Shown one piece after another: positions 47,422-56,756 of a stretch of DNA of 64,000 nt (position 1 is its first letter; every line of letters begins with the position of its first letter). Source of the stretch: a candidate division KSB3 bacterium (GTDB taxonomy: Bacteria > Moduliflexota > Moduliflexia > Moduliflexales > Moduliflexaceae); contig PDSJ01000018.1 of assembly GCA_002748425.1 (NCBI GenBank), positions 1 to 64,000 of the forward strand, given 5' to 3'. The position numbers and the translations under genes were made by a program. The notes under the pieces were generated by a model. That model was not told where the DNA came from. It worked only from the letters and a program-made list of their open reading frames with translations, and did no database searches.

Positions 47422-49437
47422 TTACAGCAGTGCAAACAGTGGGGCGAGCACCAACGCGACAACAGACATCAGTTTGATGAGGATATTCATCGACGGGCCG
47501 GAGGTATCTTTGAACGGATCGCCAACCGTATCGCCGACCACTGCGGCTTTATGGGCATCAGAGCCTTTTCCGCCGAGATTCCCTTCCTCAATATACTTTT
47601 TGGCGTTGTCCCAGGCTCCGCCGCCGTTCGACATCATCAGCGCCATCAAGACACCTGCCAGCGTTGCACCAGCCAACATACCGCCCAGGGCATCTGCCCC
47701 GAAAATATATCCGACCAGCACCGGAGCGATGACTGCGGTGACACCAGGAACAATCATTTCTTTGAGAGCGGCTGTGGTCGCGATATCAACGCAGTGTGCG
47801 GAATCAGGTTTGGCGTTTCCTTCCATCAGTCCTTTGATTTCACGGAACTGCCGGCGAACTTCTTCCACCATTTTGGCTGCGGCTTTTCCAACGGCACTCA
47901 TGGTCACTGCCGCAATAAACAAGGGGATCGCACCGCCGATCAGGAGGCCGATAACGACGTTTGCATTGGTCAAACTGATGCTGATCGGTTCTTGCCCAGC
48001 TGCGGTACGGATGCTGTTGACTGTCTGGCTGTATGCCGAGAAGAGGGCCAGAGCCGTCAGTGCTGCGGAACCAATTGCAAAGCCTTTTCCGATAGCGGCA
48101 GTGGTGTTCCCAATCGCATCCAGGCCGTCAGTGATCTTGCGGGTTTCGGGTCCAAGAGCAGCCATTTCAGAGATCCCGCCAGCGTTATCAGCAATCGGGC
48201 CGTATGCATCGACTGACATTGTGACGCCGATGGTGGCCAGCATCCCTACAGCCGAGGCGCCAATGCAGTACAGTCCGGCCTCTGAGCCTCCACTCTGGTA
48301 GGCGATATAAATGGCAACGCAAATCATGAACACAGGAAGAGCGACACTTTCCATGCCGATCGCCAGGCCGGCGATAATGTTGGTTGCCGTTCCGGTCTTA
48401 CTGGCGTCCGCAATTTTTACGATCGGGCCTTTAGAGGTATAATATTCGGTAATCATGCCGATTGCAATACCGGCAATACATCCTGAGAATACCGCCCAGA
48501 AGACCCCGCCGGGAAGTCCTAACGCGCGTGAAATCAAGAGCGTGAACAGCAGCATGAGTGCAGCGCCTACAAAGGTGGAGTAGCGCAGGGCCGATTGAGG
48601 AGTGATACTCTTGAATTTGTACATAGAGAGGACCCCAAGACTTGACGCGACCAGACCGCCCATAACAACCAGGAGCGGGAAAGCCATCCATCCGCCGACA
48701 TTGCTGCCCATGGTGGCACCGAGCGCGATGGTCGCAATCACTGAACCGACATAGGATTCGAATAAGTCAGCCCCCATACCGGCGGTGTCACCGACGTTGT
48801 CACCGACGTTGTCGGCAATAACAGCTGGATTACGCGGATCATCCTCCGGGATGTTCGCTTCGACCTTTCCGACGAGGTCGGCCCCGACGTCGGCACTTTT
48901 AGTATAAATCCCGCCGCCGACACGCGCAAACAACGCGATCGAACTTGCGCCCATTGCAAAGCCGTTGATAGCCGATGCGTGGTCTCCGCCGGCATAGAGC
49001 AGGTAGAAGATGCCAACTCCAAAGACTCCGAGGCTGGCAACACACATGCCCATGACGGCACCACCTGAAAAGGCGACCAGCAACGCTTTGTCCTGTCCCT
49101 GATCTTTTGCGGCAGCCGATGTCCTGACGTTTGCCAGGGTTGCGGATTGCATGCCGAAAAATCCGGCAGCCATCGAACAGGCCGCTCCGACAATGAACGC
49201 GACAGACGTCGCCCAGTTAATCTTCCAGGCGAGTAAGAAGAAGACGATTGCAATGAAGACAGCGAGAATTTTATACTCCCGTGCGAGAAAAACCATCGCC
49301 CCTTCGTGAATCGCGTTCGCAATTTCTTCCATTTTGGGAGTTCCGACAGGTTCCCGCTTGACATTCATGAAAAGCCATCCTGCGAAGATAAGTCCTAATA
49401 TTCCCAGAAATGGGGACCATACGACTAGATTTTGCAT
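47422..49437 (-). CDS. hppA: K+-dependent membrane pyrophosphatase (H+ or Na+ pump)
   Basis: 671 residues with about 16 membrane helices. The hydrolytic centre is visible in [51 protein letters not shown] and [22 protein letters not shown]. The helix-12 motif reads [10 protein letters not shown], with Ala where K+-independent pumps have Lys, so K+-dependence is expected; many such enzymes pump Na+, which the sequence alone does not settle. It uses PPi to energise the inner membrane. AGGAGGAA precedes ATG 49437. Confidence 0.95.
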   Translation of the reverse strand: MQNLVVWSPFLGILGLIFAGWLFMNVKREPVGTPKMEEIANAIHEGAMVFLAREYKILAVFIAIVFFLLAWKINWATSVAFIVGAACSMAAGFFGMQSATLANVRTSAAAKDQGQDKALLVAFSGGAVMGMCVASLGVFGVGIFYLLYAGGDHASAINGFAMGASSIALFARVGGGIYTKSADVGADLVGKVEANIPEDDPRNPAVIADNVGDNVGDTAGMGADLFESYVGSVIATIALGATMGSNVGGWMAFPLLVVMGGLVASSLGVLSMYKFKSITPQSALRYSTFVGAALMLLFTLLISRALGLPGGVFWAVFSGCIAGIAIGMITEYYTSKGPIVKIADASKTGTATNIIAGLAIGMESVALPVFMICVAIYIAYQSGGSEAGLYCIGASAVGMLATIGVTMSVDAYGPIADNAGGISEMAALGPETRKITDGLDAIGNTTAAIGKGFAIGSAALTALALFSAYSQTVNSIRTAAGQEPISISLTNANVVIGLLIGGAIPLFIAAVTMSAVGKAAAKMVEEVRRQFREIKGLMEGNAKPDSAHCVDIATTAALKEMIVPGVTAVIAPVLVGYIFGADALGGMLAGATLAGVLMALMMSNGGGAWDNAKKYIEEGNLGGKGSDAHKAAVVGDTVGDPFKDTSGPSMNILIKLMSVVALVLAPLFALL

Positions 49438-49508
49438 GAGCTATTCCTCCTGTAGAATTATTGAAATAGATGGCAATGACGGCCTCAGCCTCTTTTTTGC
49501 AGCTGAAG

Positions 49509-50108
49509 CTATCGACGATTATAGAGGTTCATCGCGTGCTCGATTTTCCCCGTCACGATGAGTGCTATGGCATCAGCGGTTTTGTGCAAAACCTCCCTCA
49601 AAAGTCCAATTTCGTCCTGCTGGAAGGCCTGCAGGACGTAATCCACAACGTCCCCTCGCCCACCACAGTGGTCTTTAAGCTCTCGTTCAGAGTGAACACG
49701 AGGATGCCCAATTCCGATCCTTATTCGTATAAACGCATCTGTGTCAAGATTTTCAATGATGGATTTTACTCCTTTATGTCCTCCATGACCTCCTCGCAGA
49801 CGAATTCGCAGAAGCCCTGGAGGCAGATCAAGATCGTCATAGACGACAATGAGTTGTTTGGGAGAGGCGTTGTTCCTGTCGAGAAGTTCTGCGACCGCAA
49901 GGCCGCTGAGGTTCATGTACGTGAGCGGCTGGATGAGGAGTACGGAATGTCCGTGTACGCGCGTCTGCCGAATTCGAGAGGACGCTGTTCTCTGCTGCGA
50001 GGTGCTCGGATAGCGTTCTGCAAGCAGGTCCGTGAGCATGAATCCGACGTTATGACGAGTGTCTGCGTATTGTTTACCCGGGTTGCCCAGGCCGACGATG
50101 CACCACAT
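49509..50108 (-). CDS. pth: Peptidyl-tRNA hydrolase
   Basis: 199 residues with the family start CIVGLGNPGKQYADTRHNVGF containing the catalytic histidine, PLTYMNLSGLAV, VVYDDLDLPPGLLRIRLRGGHGGHKGVKSI and RIRIGIGHP. It recycles stalled peptidyl-tRNA. It follows rplY by about 50 bases, the standard bacterial arrangement. The start is at ATG 50108. Confidence 0.95.
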   Translation of the reverse strand: MWCIVGLGNPGKQYADTRHNVGFMLTDLLAERYPSTSQQRTASSRIRQTRVHGHSVLLIQPLTYMNLSGLAVAELLDRNNASPKQLIVVYDDLDLPPGLLRIRLRGGHGGHKGVKSIIENLDTDAFIRIRIGIGHPRVHSERELKDHCGGRGDVVDYVLQAFQQDEIGLLREVLHKTADAIALIVTGKIEHAMNLYNRR

Positions 50109-50156
50109 GGATTGTGAAGCATCCTCCCAACTCCGGTGGGAGGATGCGTTGGAGAG

Positions 50157-50813
50157 CTACTCTTCTCCTGCGTCTTCGGCTTTTTTGCCTTTTGAGATGA
50201 CTTCGGGCTCGGCTTGTTCTTCTTCGCCCTCTTCCTCCTCAACCTCAGCTTTCAGAGCTGTGACTGTGGCGACAACAGTCTCCGCTGGAGTCAGTATCTT
50301 ATAGTCATCTGATAAATTGATATCCTCTACACTCAGGGACTCGCCGATTTCCAGCGCTGAAATATCGACGTTAATATGGTTCAATATTTTGGACGGCAGA
50401 CACTCAACAGTCAGTTCGCGGGTAACAAACTCAAGGATACCGCCGACTTTGACGCCTTCAGACGTTCCGGTTAACTCGATCGGCAGCTGCACTTCGATAG
50501 CCTGTCCCATAGTGACTTCCATGAAATCGGCATGCAAGAGCGTTCTTTTCACCGGATCGATCTGGAATTCTTTAATGATAACCGGGATCGTCTGTGTCTC
50601 GCTGCCGTTGGTGACTTTTAAGTCGACGAGGCTGGTTTCTCCGGCTCCTCTGGCGAGAATTTGGCGCAGATCGTGTGAGTTGACGGAAAGGCTGATGTTC
50701 CCATGCGATCCTCCGTACACGACTGCCGGCACAAAGCCCTTCTGCCGCAATTTACGGGCCACACCTTTGCCGGTGTCTGTCCGGACCTTTGATGTTAATT
50801 GCATTTGCTCCAT
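50157..50813 (-). CDS. rplY: 50S ribosomal protein L25 (CTC/TL5 type)
   Basis: 218 residues. The N-terminal L25 domain (TGKGVARKLRQKGFVPAVVYGG, RTLLHADFMEV) binds 5S rRNA, and a C-terminal beta domain (VGGILEFVTRELTVECLPSKIL, INVDISALEIGESL) makes it the long CTC/TL5 form rather than the short enteric L25. The C-terminus is a very acidic tail. AGGAGGA precedes ATG 50813. It lies upstream of pth and downstream of tRNA-Gln and a terminator; prs, often found beside it in other bacteria, is absent. Confidence 0.95.
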   Translation of the reverse strand: MEQMQLTSKVRTDTGKGVARKLRQKGFVPAVVYGGSHGNISLSVNSHDLRQILARGAGETSLVDLKVTNGSETQTIPVIIKEFQIDPVKRTLLHADFMEVTMGQAIEVQLPIELTGTSEGVKVGGILEFVTRELTVECLPSKILNHINVDISALEIGESLSVEDINLSDDYKILTPAETVVATVTALKAEVEEEEGEEEQAEPEVISKGKKAEDAGEE

Positions 50814-50877
50814 GACAATGACTCCTCCTTAACTATTTTTTCCATGGTACACGCGCTGTTGCTGCTCGGCGCGACAC

Positions 50878-50908
50878 AAAAAAAGCCTTCAGCGACGGAC
50901 GAAGGCTT
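50878..50908 (-). terminator. Rho-independent terminator after tRNA-Gln
   Basis: On the minus strand AAGCCTTC and GAAGGCTT (50883-50890 and 50901-50908) form the stem and are followed by a run of T (complement of 50878-50884). It would end the ispE/tRNA-Gln transcript before rplY. Confidence 0.8.
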
Positions 50909-50984
50909 CGCGAAACATTGTAAAAACGTGCTGTCTGAATCAGGACGGACGAATAAAAAGCATTACTCCATAGGCGGGAAAAAC

Positions 50985-51055
50985 TGGGGCGGGAGGATTC
51001 GAACCTCCGTATGCAGGTACCAAAAACCTGTGGCTTACCGCTTGCCGACGCCCCA
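50985..51055 (-). tRNA. tRNA-Gln (TTG)
   Basis: A 71-base cloverleaf on the minus strand: acceptor TGGGGCG/CGCCCCA, D-arm GGC/GCC, anticodon stem CAGGT/ACCTG with loop TTTTGGT giving anticodon TTG, and T-arm GGAGG-TTCGAAT-CCTCC. CCA is not encoded. It lies directly downstream of ispE, a common gene order. Confidence 0.93.
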
Positions 51056-51064
51056 AGAACACTA

Positions 51065-51937
51065 TTATGGATTTCCTGACCGCATTCGAGTGAGACATGT
51101 CATCCAGTCAGGATTCTGCAGCTGTTGTAAAGCGTTTTCTGCGAATTCTTTTTTATAAAATATCCCGAATACGGTTGACCCGCTGCCCGACATCATCGCC
51201 CATTCAGCACCAGCTTCACATAATTGCTTTTTTATGGATCGCACGATCGGATATCTTTCCATCACAGGCCCTTCTAAATCGTTGCTTAATGCCCGAAAGG
51301 GGAAGTCCGTGATGTGTCCTGCCTTTAATATCCTGAACACGTTAATGAGCCCGTGAGAATTTGTCAACTTTAAATTTATATTTTTATATGCCCATGCGCT
51401 GGAAACATGGATTCGCGGATTAACAAGCAGTATCCAGAAGCGGGGAACGCCTGGTAATGGATAAATCTCTTCTCCCCGGCCGGTCCCCAGTGCTGTCCCG
51501 CCATAGTGGAAAAATGAGATGTCGGAGCCGAGCTTTGCACTCAGTTCAGCAAGTTCGCTCACGCTCAAGCGGAGATCGAAGAGTTGATTCATGGCCTCCA
51601 GGGTTTTGGCGGCGTTACTGCTGCCTCCTCCAAGTCCTGCTCCCAGAGGGATATTTTTTTGGATGTACACGTGCACGCGATCCGGACATCGGCAATGGTC
51701 GCGCAGCAGCTGAATCGCCTTATACACGAGATTGTCTTTGTCGAGCGGCAGCGCGGGATGATCGGAGTCGAGTGTGAGCGCTCCCGGCTGTTTGCGAAAA
51801 TAGAGCATATCATGGAATTCGATTTCCTGAAAAATCGTTTCGATCGCATGATAGCCGTCAGGCCGTTGAGCGAGAACCTTGAGTCCGAGATTAATTTTTG
51901 CGTAAGACGGCAACGCAAGATCGTAGTTGTGCTGCAT
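51065..51937 (-). CDS. ispE: 4-diphosphocytidyl-2-C-methyl-D-erythritol kinase
   Basis: 290 residues of the GHMP kinase family. SYAKINLGLKVLAQRPDGYHAIETIFQ is the IspE start, PLGAGLGGGSSNAA is the ATP-binding loop, KLGSDISFFHYGGTALGTGRGE follows, and the C-terminal MMSGSGSTVFGIF is the third GHMP motif. It performs the fourth step of the MEP isoprenoid pathway, so this organism makes isoprenoids by the non-mevalonate route. The gene ends ten bases before tRNA-Gln. Confidence 0.95.
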   Translation of the reverse strand: MQHNYDLALPSYAKINLGLKVLAQRPDGYHAIETIFQEIEFHDMLYFRKQPGALTLDSDHPALPLDKDNLVYKAIQLLRDHCRCPDRVHVYIQKNIPLGAGLGGGSSNAAKTLEAMNQLFDLRLSVSELAELSAKLGSDISFFHYGGTALGTGRGEEIYPLPGVPRFWILLVNPRIHVSSAWAYKNINLKLTNSHGLINVFRILKAGHITDFPFRALSNDLEGPVMERYPIVRSIKKQLCEAGAEWAMMSGSGSTVFGIFYKKEFAENALQQLQNPDWMTCLTRMRSGNP

Positions 51938-51959
51938 GTTCTTTAGTCTTCGGTCTGCT

Positions 51960-52790
51960 TTACCAGTATGACCATTGCTGTGTCAGTAGGACGTAGACTG
52001 CGAGCAGCAGGTTGGTCGTTGCATGCGCGATCACACATGCGGATATATCTTTTTTGTAGTAGAGCAGTGCATGATAGAGAAGTCCGGCAAAAATGCCGGC
52101 GAACCAGCGATGGTGCTCGAAAGCGAAGGCCAGAATCACGGCTGTGGCCGAGAACCAGCTGAAGGTCCCGATCGGAACGCTGCGGAAGTCTTCGTTAATA
52201 AGCCAGCGCAGCACAAAAGAGCGCCAGAACAGTTCTTCGAAGATCGGCACGACAATGACAGCGCCGATGAGACGGAAAGCGATGAGAAAATAGATCTGCC
52301 ACTGCGGACGTTGACGGCTGACTGCATATTGTAAAATACTCTCGCGATATTTCTTGAAATCGTCCTTTTTCAGCGTTTGTTTCAACGCATTCAGAAAGTC
52401 GGATTCTGTGGAATATTCCTGATCCGCCAAGGGGTGCAGGGCTTCTGAAAGTGTTTCGGGCAGTCCGTGCCTGTGGAGCGTCTCAAACGTTTGCTTCGTC
52501 AACGTAAAACTCGCTGGATAGGGATTGAATTGCGACCATCCCAGATGGGGAACCCAATGTTCGGGAAGTATCCAGAGGAGAAACACCAGGGCACCGACCG
52601 GAATGGCCAGCCGGGATACATGGAAACTGAGTTCCGTATACGCCTTCCGATAGTACAATAAGATGCCTCCGACGATAAGAGTTTTCAGGGGATACACGGC
52701 ATAAATTCCGCCCGGGACCCAGGCTCCGGCATAGGTCAGAATGAGGAAGGCGGCAAACGGTATTATGTATGGAAAATAGTCTTTTTTCAT
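51960..52790 (-). CDS. CPBP intramembrane protease, exosortase-associated type
   Basis: 276 residues with about seven membrane helices. The catalytic motifs of the CPBP/Abi (CAAX protease-like) family are visible: EELFWRSFVLRWL, FAFEHHRWFAGIFAGLLYHAL and VIAHATTNLLLA. The N-terminal layout (YPLKTLIVGGILLYYRKAYTEL) resembles the CAAX-related proteins associated with the PEP-CTERM/exosortase system (TIGR03008). A PrsT-like TPR lipoprotein gene lies next to it in the other direction, which supports that. It is 22 bases upstream of ispE on the same strand. Confidence 0.78.
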   Translation of the reverse strand: MKKDYFPYIIPFAAFLILTYAGAWVPGGIYAVYPLKTLIVGGILLYYRKAYTELSFHVSRLAIPVGALVFLLWILPEHWVPHLGWSQFNPYPASFTLTKQTFETLHRHGLPETLSEALHPLADQEYSTESDFLNALKQTLKKDDFKKYRESILQYAVSRQRPQWQIYFLIAFRLIGAVIVVPIFEELFWRSFVLRWLINEDFRSVPIGTFSWFSATAVILAFAFEHHRWFAGIFAGLLYHALLYYKKDISACVIAHATTNLLLAVYVLLTQQWSYW

Positions 52791-52903
52791 AAGAATCTTT
52801 TCGGCTCCTGTATTTTATGAAGTAACTTTGTCGTGCATACGATGTCAGTGCAGGAGTAGATCACGAAATCCTGAGAAAAAAGTCAAGAAAAACGATTGTT
52901 TGC

Positions 52904-52932
52904 TTGACAGACTTTGTGGTAAATCATAGCTT
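52904..52932 (+). promoter_or_regulatory. Candidate promoter of the TPR lipoprotein gene
   Basis: TTGACA at 52904-52909 is followed 17 bases later by TAGCTT, a poor -10 box. It is the best sigma-70 candidate upstream of the gene at 52999. Confidence 0.35.
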
Positions 52933-52998
52933 TAAGAAAATGATTTTGTGACAACATGTTGATGCTATATACCTATAAAGATAGAGGTTCTCCTTATT

Positions 52999-55900
52999 AT
53001 GAAACGTTACGTTCACAACTCTGTGTCTGCATCTGTTCTCTTGACTGGGTTCATGATGAGTCTGTTTTTATGCAGCTTATTCGGATGCCAGTCGTCGCCG
53101 GAAAAAAAGAAGCTCAAACATTACAATAAGGGGATCGAGTATGTTCAGAAGGGCGAGCTGCAGTCTGCTGTTCTTGAATTTAAAAATTCGATCGAAGCGG
53201 CTCCTGAATTTGCCGATGCATATTATCAGCAGGGACTGGCATATCTGCAGCTGAAAGACTTCGATAAGGCAGTGATTGCGTTTGATAATGCCGCGTCGCT
53301 CGACCCGCAGAACCTGGAAGCCCGTTTGCATGTCGCCAATTATTATTATCTCCGTCAGCAGAATTTTGAAAAAGCCCGCCAGGAGCTGGAGCGGATTCTC
53401 GAAGATTTCCCGGAGAGTGCTGAGGCCTGTGCCGGACTGGGCTCAATTCTGCTTGCTGAAGAACGTTTTGACGACGCTGTGAGCTTTTTGAAAAGGAGTC
53501 TTGAACTGAACCCTGCTTCCGTCGATGCCGGCACAAAACTTGGACACGTCTATCGCCGCCTTGGTGAAGTTGAGAAGGCTGATGCTGTTTTTACACAGCT
53601 GCTCGATGCCAATCCTGAGGATGTTGACGTGTTGACTGCTGCTGCCACCTTCTTTCTTGAAATGGAGAACACCGAACGCGCTCAACAGCTCTATGAAAAA
53701 GCGATTGCTTCAGGTGATGACGGCTATACAGCCTATTTAGGGCTTGCTGAAGCGTATTTGACACAACGGATGCCTGAAAAAGCTCTGGAAACCTTAGACA
53801 TCCTGAAAACGAATGCGAAGGAAGACCTTCCGCTTGAAATCAGTTTGCGAATGCGCTTTATTGCCGGACGGGCATATCTTTTTCAGGGAGACTATCCTGA
53901 TGCGGTATCACAATTGCAAATGGTGGCCGAGCGCTTGCCGAATTTGATGATGGGACACTATAGCTATGGCCTGGCACAGTCCGGGGTCGGTAAGTTCGAA
54001 CAGGCTGTTGCTGCTTATCAGCGTGCCTTGCAGCTTGATGAAACACATCTTCCGTCACGCTTTAATCTGGCAATCGCCTATTTTAAAAGCGGTAATCTGG
54101 AAGAAGCATATGATACGGTCAGTGAGGTCTTGAAGATCGCACCTGAGTACGTTGAGGCTCTGGACCTCTATGGAATGATACTTACTCGGCAGGGACGCAG
54201 CCAGGAAGCTCTGGACGCGTTTCTGAAAGCTGAGGAACTTCTTGCAGAGAGCGACACAGCGTCTCCTCTTTCCTTGCCTCTGAAGCAGCATAAAGCCAAT
54301 GCGTTATTACAGATGAATAAGGCGAAACAGGCCTCCGCCGAACTCGAAGCAGTGATTGAAAAAGGCGGGGAAAGCGCTGAAGTGTATGTGCAGCTCTCAA
54401 AGGCCTATTCGCTGCAGCATCGTATGGAAGACGCTGTGACGGCCTGTAAACAGGCGATTGCCTTGAATGCTGATTTCGTTGCGGCATATACTGAGCTGGC
54501 AAAATTCTATCTGAATTCATCGCAATATGATTTGGCGCGTGAAAGTCTCGAACCTCTGCGTGCACAGAAGGAAAAGAATGCGGACGTTCTTTATGTACTG
54601 GGACGGATTGCAGCGGGCGAGGACCGTCTGGAAGAGGCGAAGGACAGCTTGCAGCAAGCCTTGCGCATACAGCCGAATTTTCTTGACGCCAATTACGCGC
54701 TGGCAGGCGTGTATCAGGCGCTACAGGATTGGGATAGTGCTGTCCGGGAATATGAGCGTGTCCTGAATCGCTTTGCTAAACACCTGCCTTCGCTGGTAAA
54801 CCTGGCGTTCATAAAGTTGCAGCAGGAGAATTATGACGAAGCGTCTTCATATGCCGAACGAGCGTTAGTTCTGGATGCAGAAAATATCAGGGCGTTGGAA
54901 ATTTTAAGTTCTGTATATTCAAAAACTCGTCAGTTTGAGAAAGCGATCAAGATTATTGAAAAGGTTAAGAAGCTTTCTCCTGACTCTCCGGCCGGGGACC
55001 TTAATCTCGGATTGATTCTTCTGAATCAGGAAAAATTTGACGATGCGATTGATGCTGCAACAAAGGCACTGGAAAAAGATCCTGAGAGTATTATGGCCTA
55101 TCATCTCATCGGGAGTGCATATCTGGGGAAAAGAGACTCCGTAATGGCGGAAGAGGCGTTCCGGCATGTCCTGGAACTCGACCCGAATTTTGTGAGTACC
55201 TATGTTAAATTGGGACAGGTCGCATTGCTGAAACATCGTGTGGACGAGGCTAGGGATTTTTTTACACAAGCCCTGGAAATACAGCCTGGTTATGACGGCG
55301 CTTTATTAGAGTTGGGAAAGCTATACAGCGCTCAAAAACGGTATGCACAGGCAATTGAGGTCTTTGAAAAAATTCCGGAATCCTCATCATACTTTCAGTA
55401 TACTCTTGAGCCGTTAGTGCAAATTTATAACAGCAACGGACATTATAACAAGGTGATCAGCCTCGCGTCCAAGCTTTTGAAGCTCTATCCTGAGAAGATG
55501 CGGATTCGTTTTGTGCTCGCGCAAGCCTATGCCAAAAGAGGCGACATTGATAATGCTGTCGAGATGTTCCGGGAGATTGTCCTGTCGTCATCCGACTCTG
55601 TCGAAGCCCAGGTCGAGATTGGAATGCTTTATCTTGTTCAGAACAGATTTGAGAGTGCGCTGGCCGAGTTTGAGGAGGCATTGCAGAAAAAACCGAAGCT
55701 GTTCGAGGCTTTTATGGGAAGAGCTGTGACCTATCAGATGATGCAGGATTATCAGAAGGCGATCAATGCTCTTCAGAAGGCATTAGAACTCTCTCCGCAT
55801 AATCGGCTCGCCGAGTTTGTTCTTGGCAATATTTATGTCTCTCAAAAAAGTTTTTCAGAGGCTGTGAAGCAGTTTCAGCAGATGCATATTGTCGTACTGG

Positions 55901-56730
55901 AGTCTTTTTTAACTGAATTAAAACTCCGTTCCTATTATGGCGATCAGTCTTCCGTGGCAGCAGCTTATTACAACCTCGGCGTACTCTGTATGTCCCGGCA
56001 ATGGTATGATTTTGCGGCAGATGCGTATAATACGGCCGTCTGGCGTACACCTGAGAACCCGTTGCTGTATTATGCCCAGGGGAATTTATTCTCGATCAGG
56101 CAGCAGCATCAGCAGGCGGAGAAAAGTTTTAAAAAGGCGCTTGAGTTAGCGCCGACGCTGTTTTACGTGCATAAGACACTGGCAGAATTGTTTCAACAGC
56201 AACATATGAATGACAAGGCAGTGGAAAGTTATCAACGCTACATGGCAAAGGCTCCTGATGACGTGAAGACGAGATTTCGGCTGGGAATGCTCTATGAGAG
56301 TCAAGGCGCTACAGAGAAAGCAATTGCGGAGTATCTCGGAATCCTTGAGCTCAGACCCGATAATCCGCTCGCGTTAAATCAACTGGCCTGGAACTATGCA
56401 GAGCAGGGACGCCAGCTTGATGACGCGTTGGCACTGGCCCAAAAGGCTGTTTCCCTCAGTCCCTCTCCGGGCATTATCGATACGTTGGGCTGGGTTCTTT
56501 ATACTCGAAAGCAGTATCCCGACGCGATCGAGCAGTTCAAACGCGCTTTGGAAAAAAATCCGTTTCAACTGATGATTCTCTATCATCTCGGCTTGGCGCA
56601 TTATGCAGACAAGGATTTTGATAGAGCAGAGGAGGCGTTTGAGAAGGTGTTGCAGCGCTCAGAGGATTTTAAATATGCGGAAAAGATCCATCGGATGCTG
56701 GAAGAAATTCGCAGCAAAGAGCCGTCTTGA
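52999..56730 (+). CDS. Giant TPR lipoprotein, PrsT-like (PEP-CTERM system)
   Basis: 1243 residues. A signal peptide ends in the lipobox LFGC with the lipidated cysteine at 30. The rest is an almost unbroken solenoid of about 33 TPR units, as in AYYQQGLAYLQLKDFDKAVIAFDNAASLDP, with the fixed Gly/Ala/Tyr/Pro positions throughout. PrsT proteins of the XrtA/PEP-CTERM system are similar lipoproteins of about 900 residues, so this one is longer by roughly ten repeats. It probably scaffolds envelope assembly or polysaccharide export. The neighbouring exosortase-type CPBP protein supports the assignment, but no exosortase or PEP-CTERM protein is in the window. Confidence 0.75.
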   Translation: MKRYVHNSVSASVLLTGFMMSLFLCSLFGCQSSPEKKKLKHYNKGIEYVQKGELQSAVLEFKNSIEAAPEFADAYYQQGLAYLQLKDFDKAVIAFDNAASLDPQNLEARLHVANYYYLRQQNFEKARQELERILEDFPESAEACAGLGSILLAEERFDDAVSFLKRSLELNPASVDAGTKLGHVYRRLGEVEKADAVFTQLLDANPEDVDVLTAAATFFLEMENTERAQQLYEKAIASGDDGYTAYLGLAEAYLTQRMPEKALETLDILKTNAKEDLPLEISLRMRFIAGRAYLFQGDYPDAVSQLQMVAERLPNLMMGHYSYGLAQSGVGKFEQAVAAYQRALQLDETHLPSRFNLAIAYFKSGNLEEAYDTVSEVLKIAPEYVEALDLYGMILTRQGRSQEALDAFLKAEELLAESDTASPLSLPLKQHKANALLQMNKAKQASAELEAVIEKGGESAEVYVQLSKAYSLQHRMEDAVTACKQAIALNADFVAAYTELAKFYLNSSQYDLARESLEPLRAQKEKNADVLYVLGRIAAGEDRLEEAKDSLQQALRIQPNFLDANYALAGVYQALQDWDSAVREYERVLNRFAKHLPSLVNLAFIKLQQENYDEASSYAERALVLDAENIRALEILSSVYSKTRQFEKAIKIIEKVKKLSPDSPAGDLNLGLILLNQEKFDDAIDAATKALEKDPESIMAYHLIGSAYLGKRDSVMAEEAFRHVLELDPNFVSTYVKLGQVALLKHRVDEARDFFTQALEIQPGYDGALLELGKLYSAQKRYAQAIEVFEKIPESSSYFQYTLEPLVQIYNSNGHYNKVISLASKLLKLYPEKMRIRFVLAQAYAKRGDIDNAVEMFREIVLSSSDSVEAQVEIGMLYLVQNRFESALAEFEEALQKKPKLFEAFMGRAVTYQMMQDYQKAINALQKALELSPHNRLAEFVLGNIYVSQKSFSEAVKQFQQMHIVVLESFLTELKLRSYYGDQSSVAAAYYNLGVLCMSRQWYDFAADAYNTAVWRTPENPLLYYAQGNLFSIRQQHQQAEKSFKKALELAPTLFYVHKTLAELFQQQHMNDKAVESYQRYMAKAPDDVKTRFRLGMLYESQGATEKAIAEYLGILELRPDNPLALNQLAWNYAEQGRQLDDALALAQKAVSLSPSPGIIDTLGWVLYTRKQYPDAIEQFKRALEKNPFQLMILYHLGLAHYADKDFDRAEEAFEKVLQRSEDFKYAEKIHRMLEEIRSKEPS

Positions 56731-56746
56731 TCACGGCTCTTTGCTG
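56712..56746. terminator. Hairpin containing the TPR gene stop codon
   Basis: CAGCAAAGAGCCGT at 56712-56725 is perfectly inverted at 56733-56746. The seven-base loop holds the TGA stop of the TPR gene. The next gene is convergent and ends at 56757, so the hairpin may separate the two transcripts; no U-tract follows. Confidence 0.6.
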
Positions 56747-56756
56747 GGCCATGCAT

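Noticed and set aside
47371..48301. Two long plus-strand open frames opposite hppA
   Set aside because: Low-complexity Ala/Pro/Ile or His/Gln/Cys-rich translations typical of antisense shadows of a membrane-protein gene.
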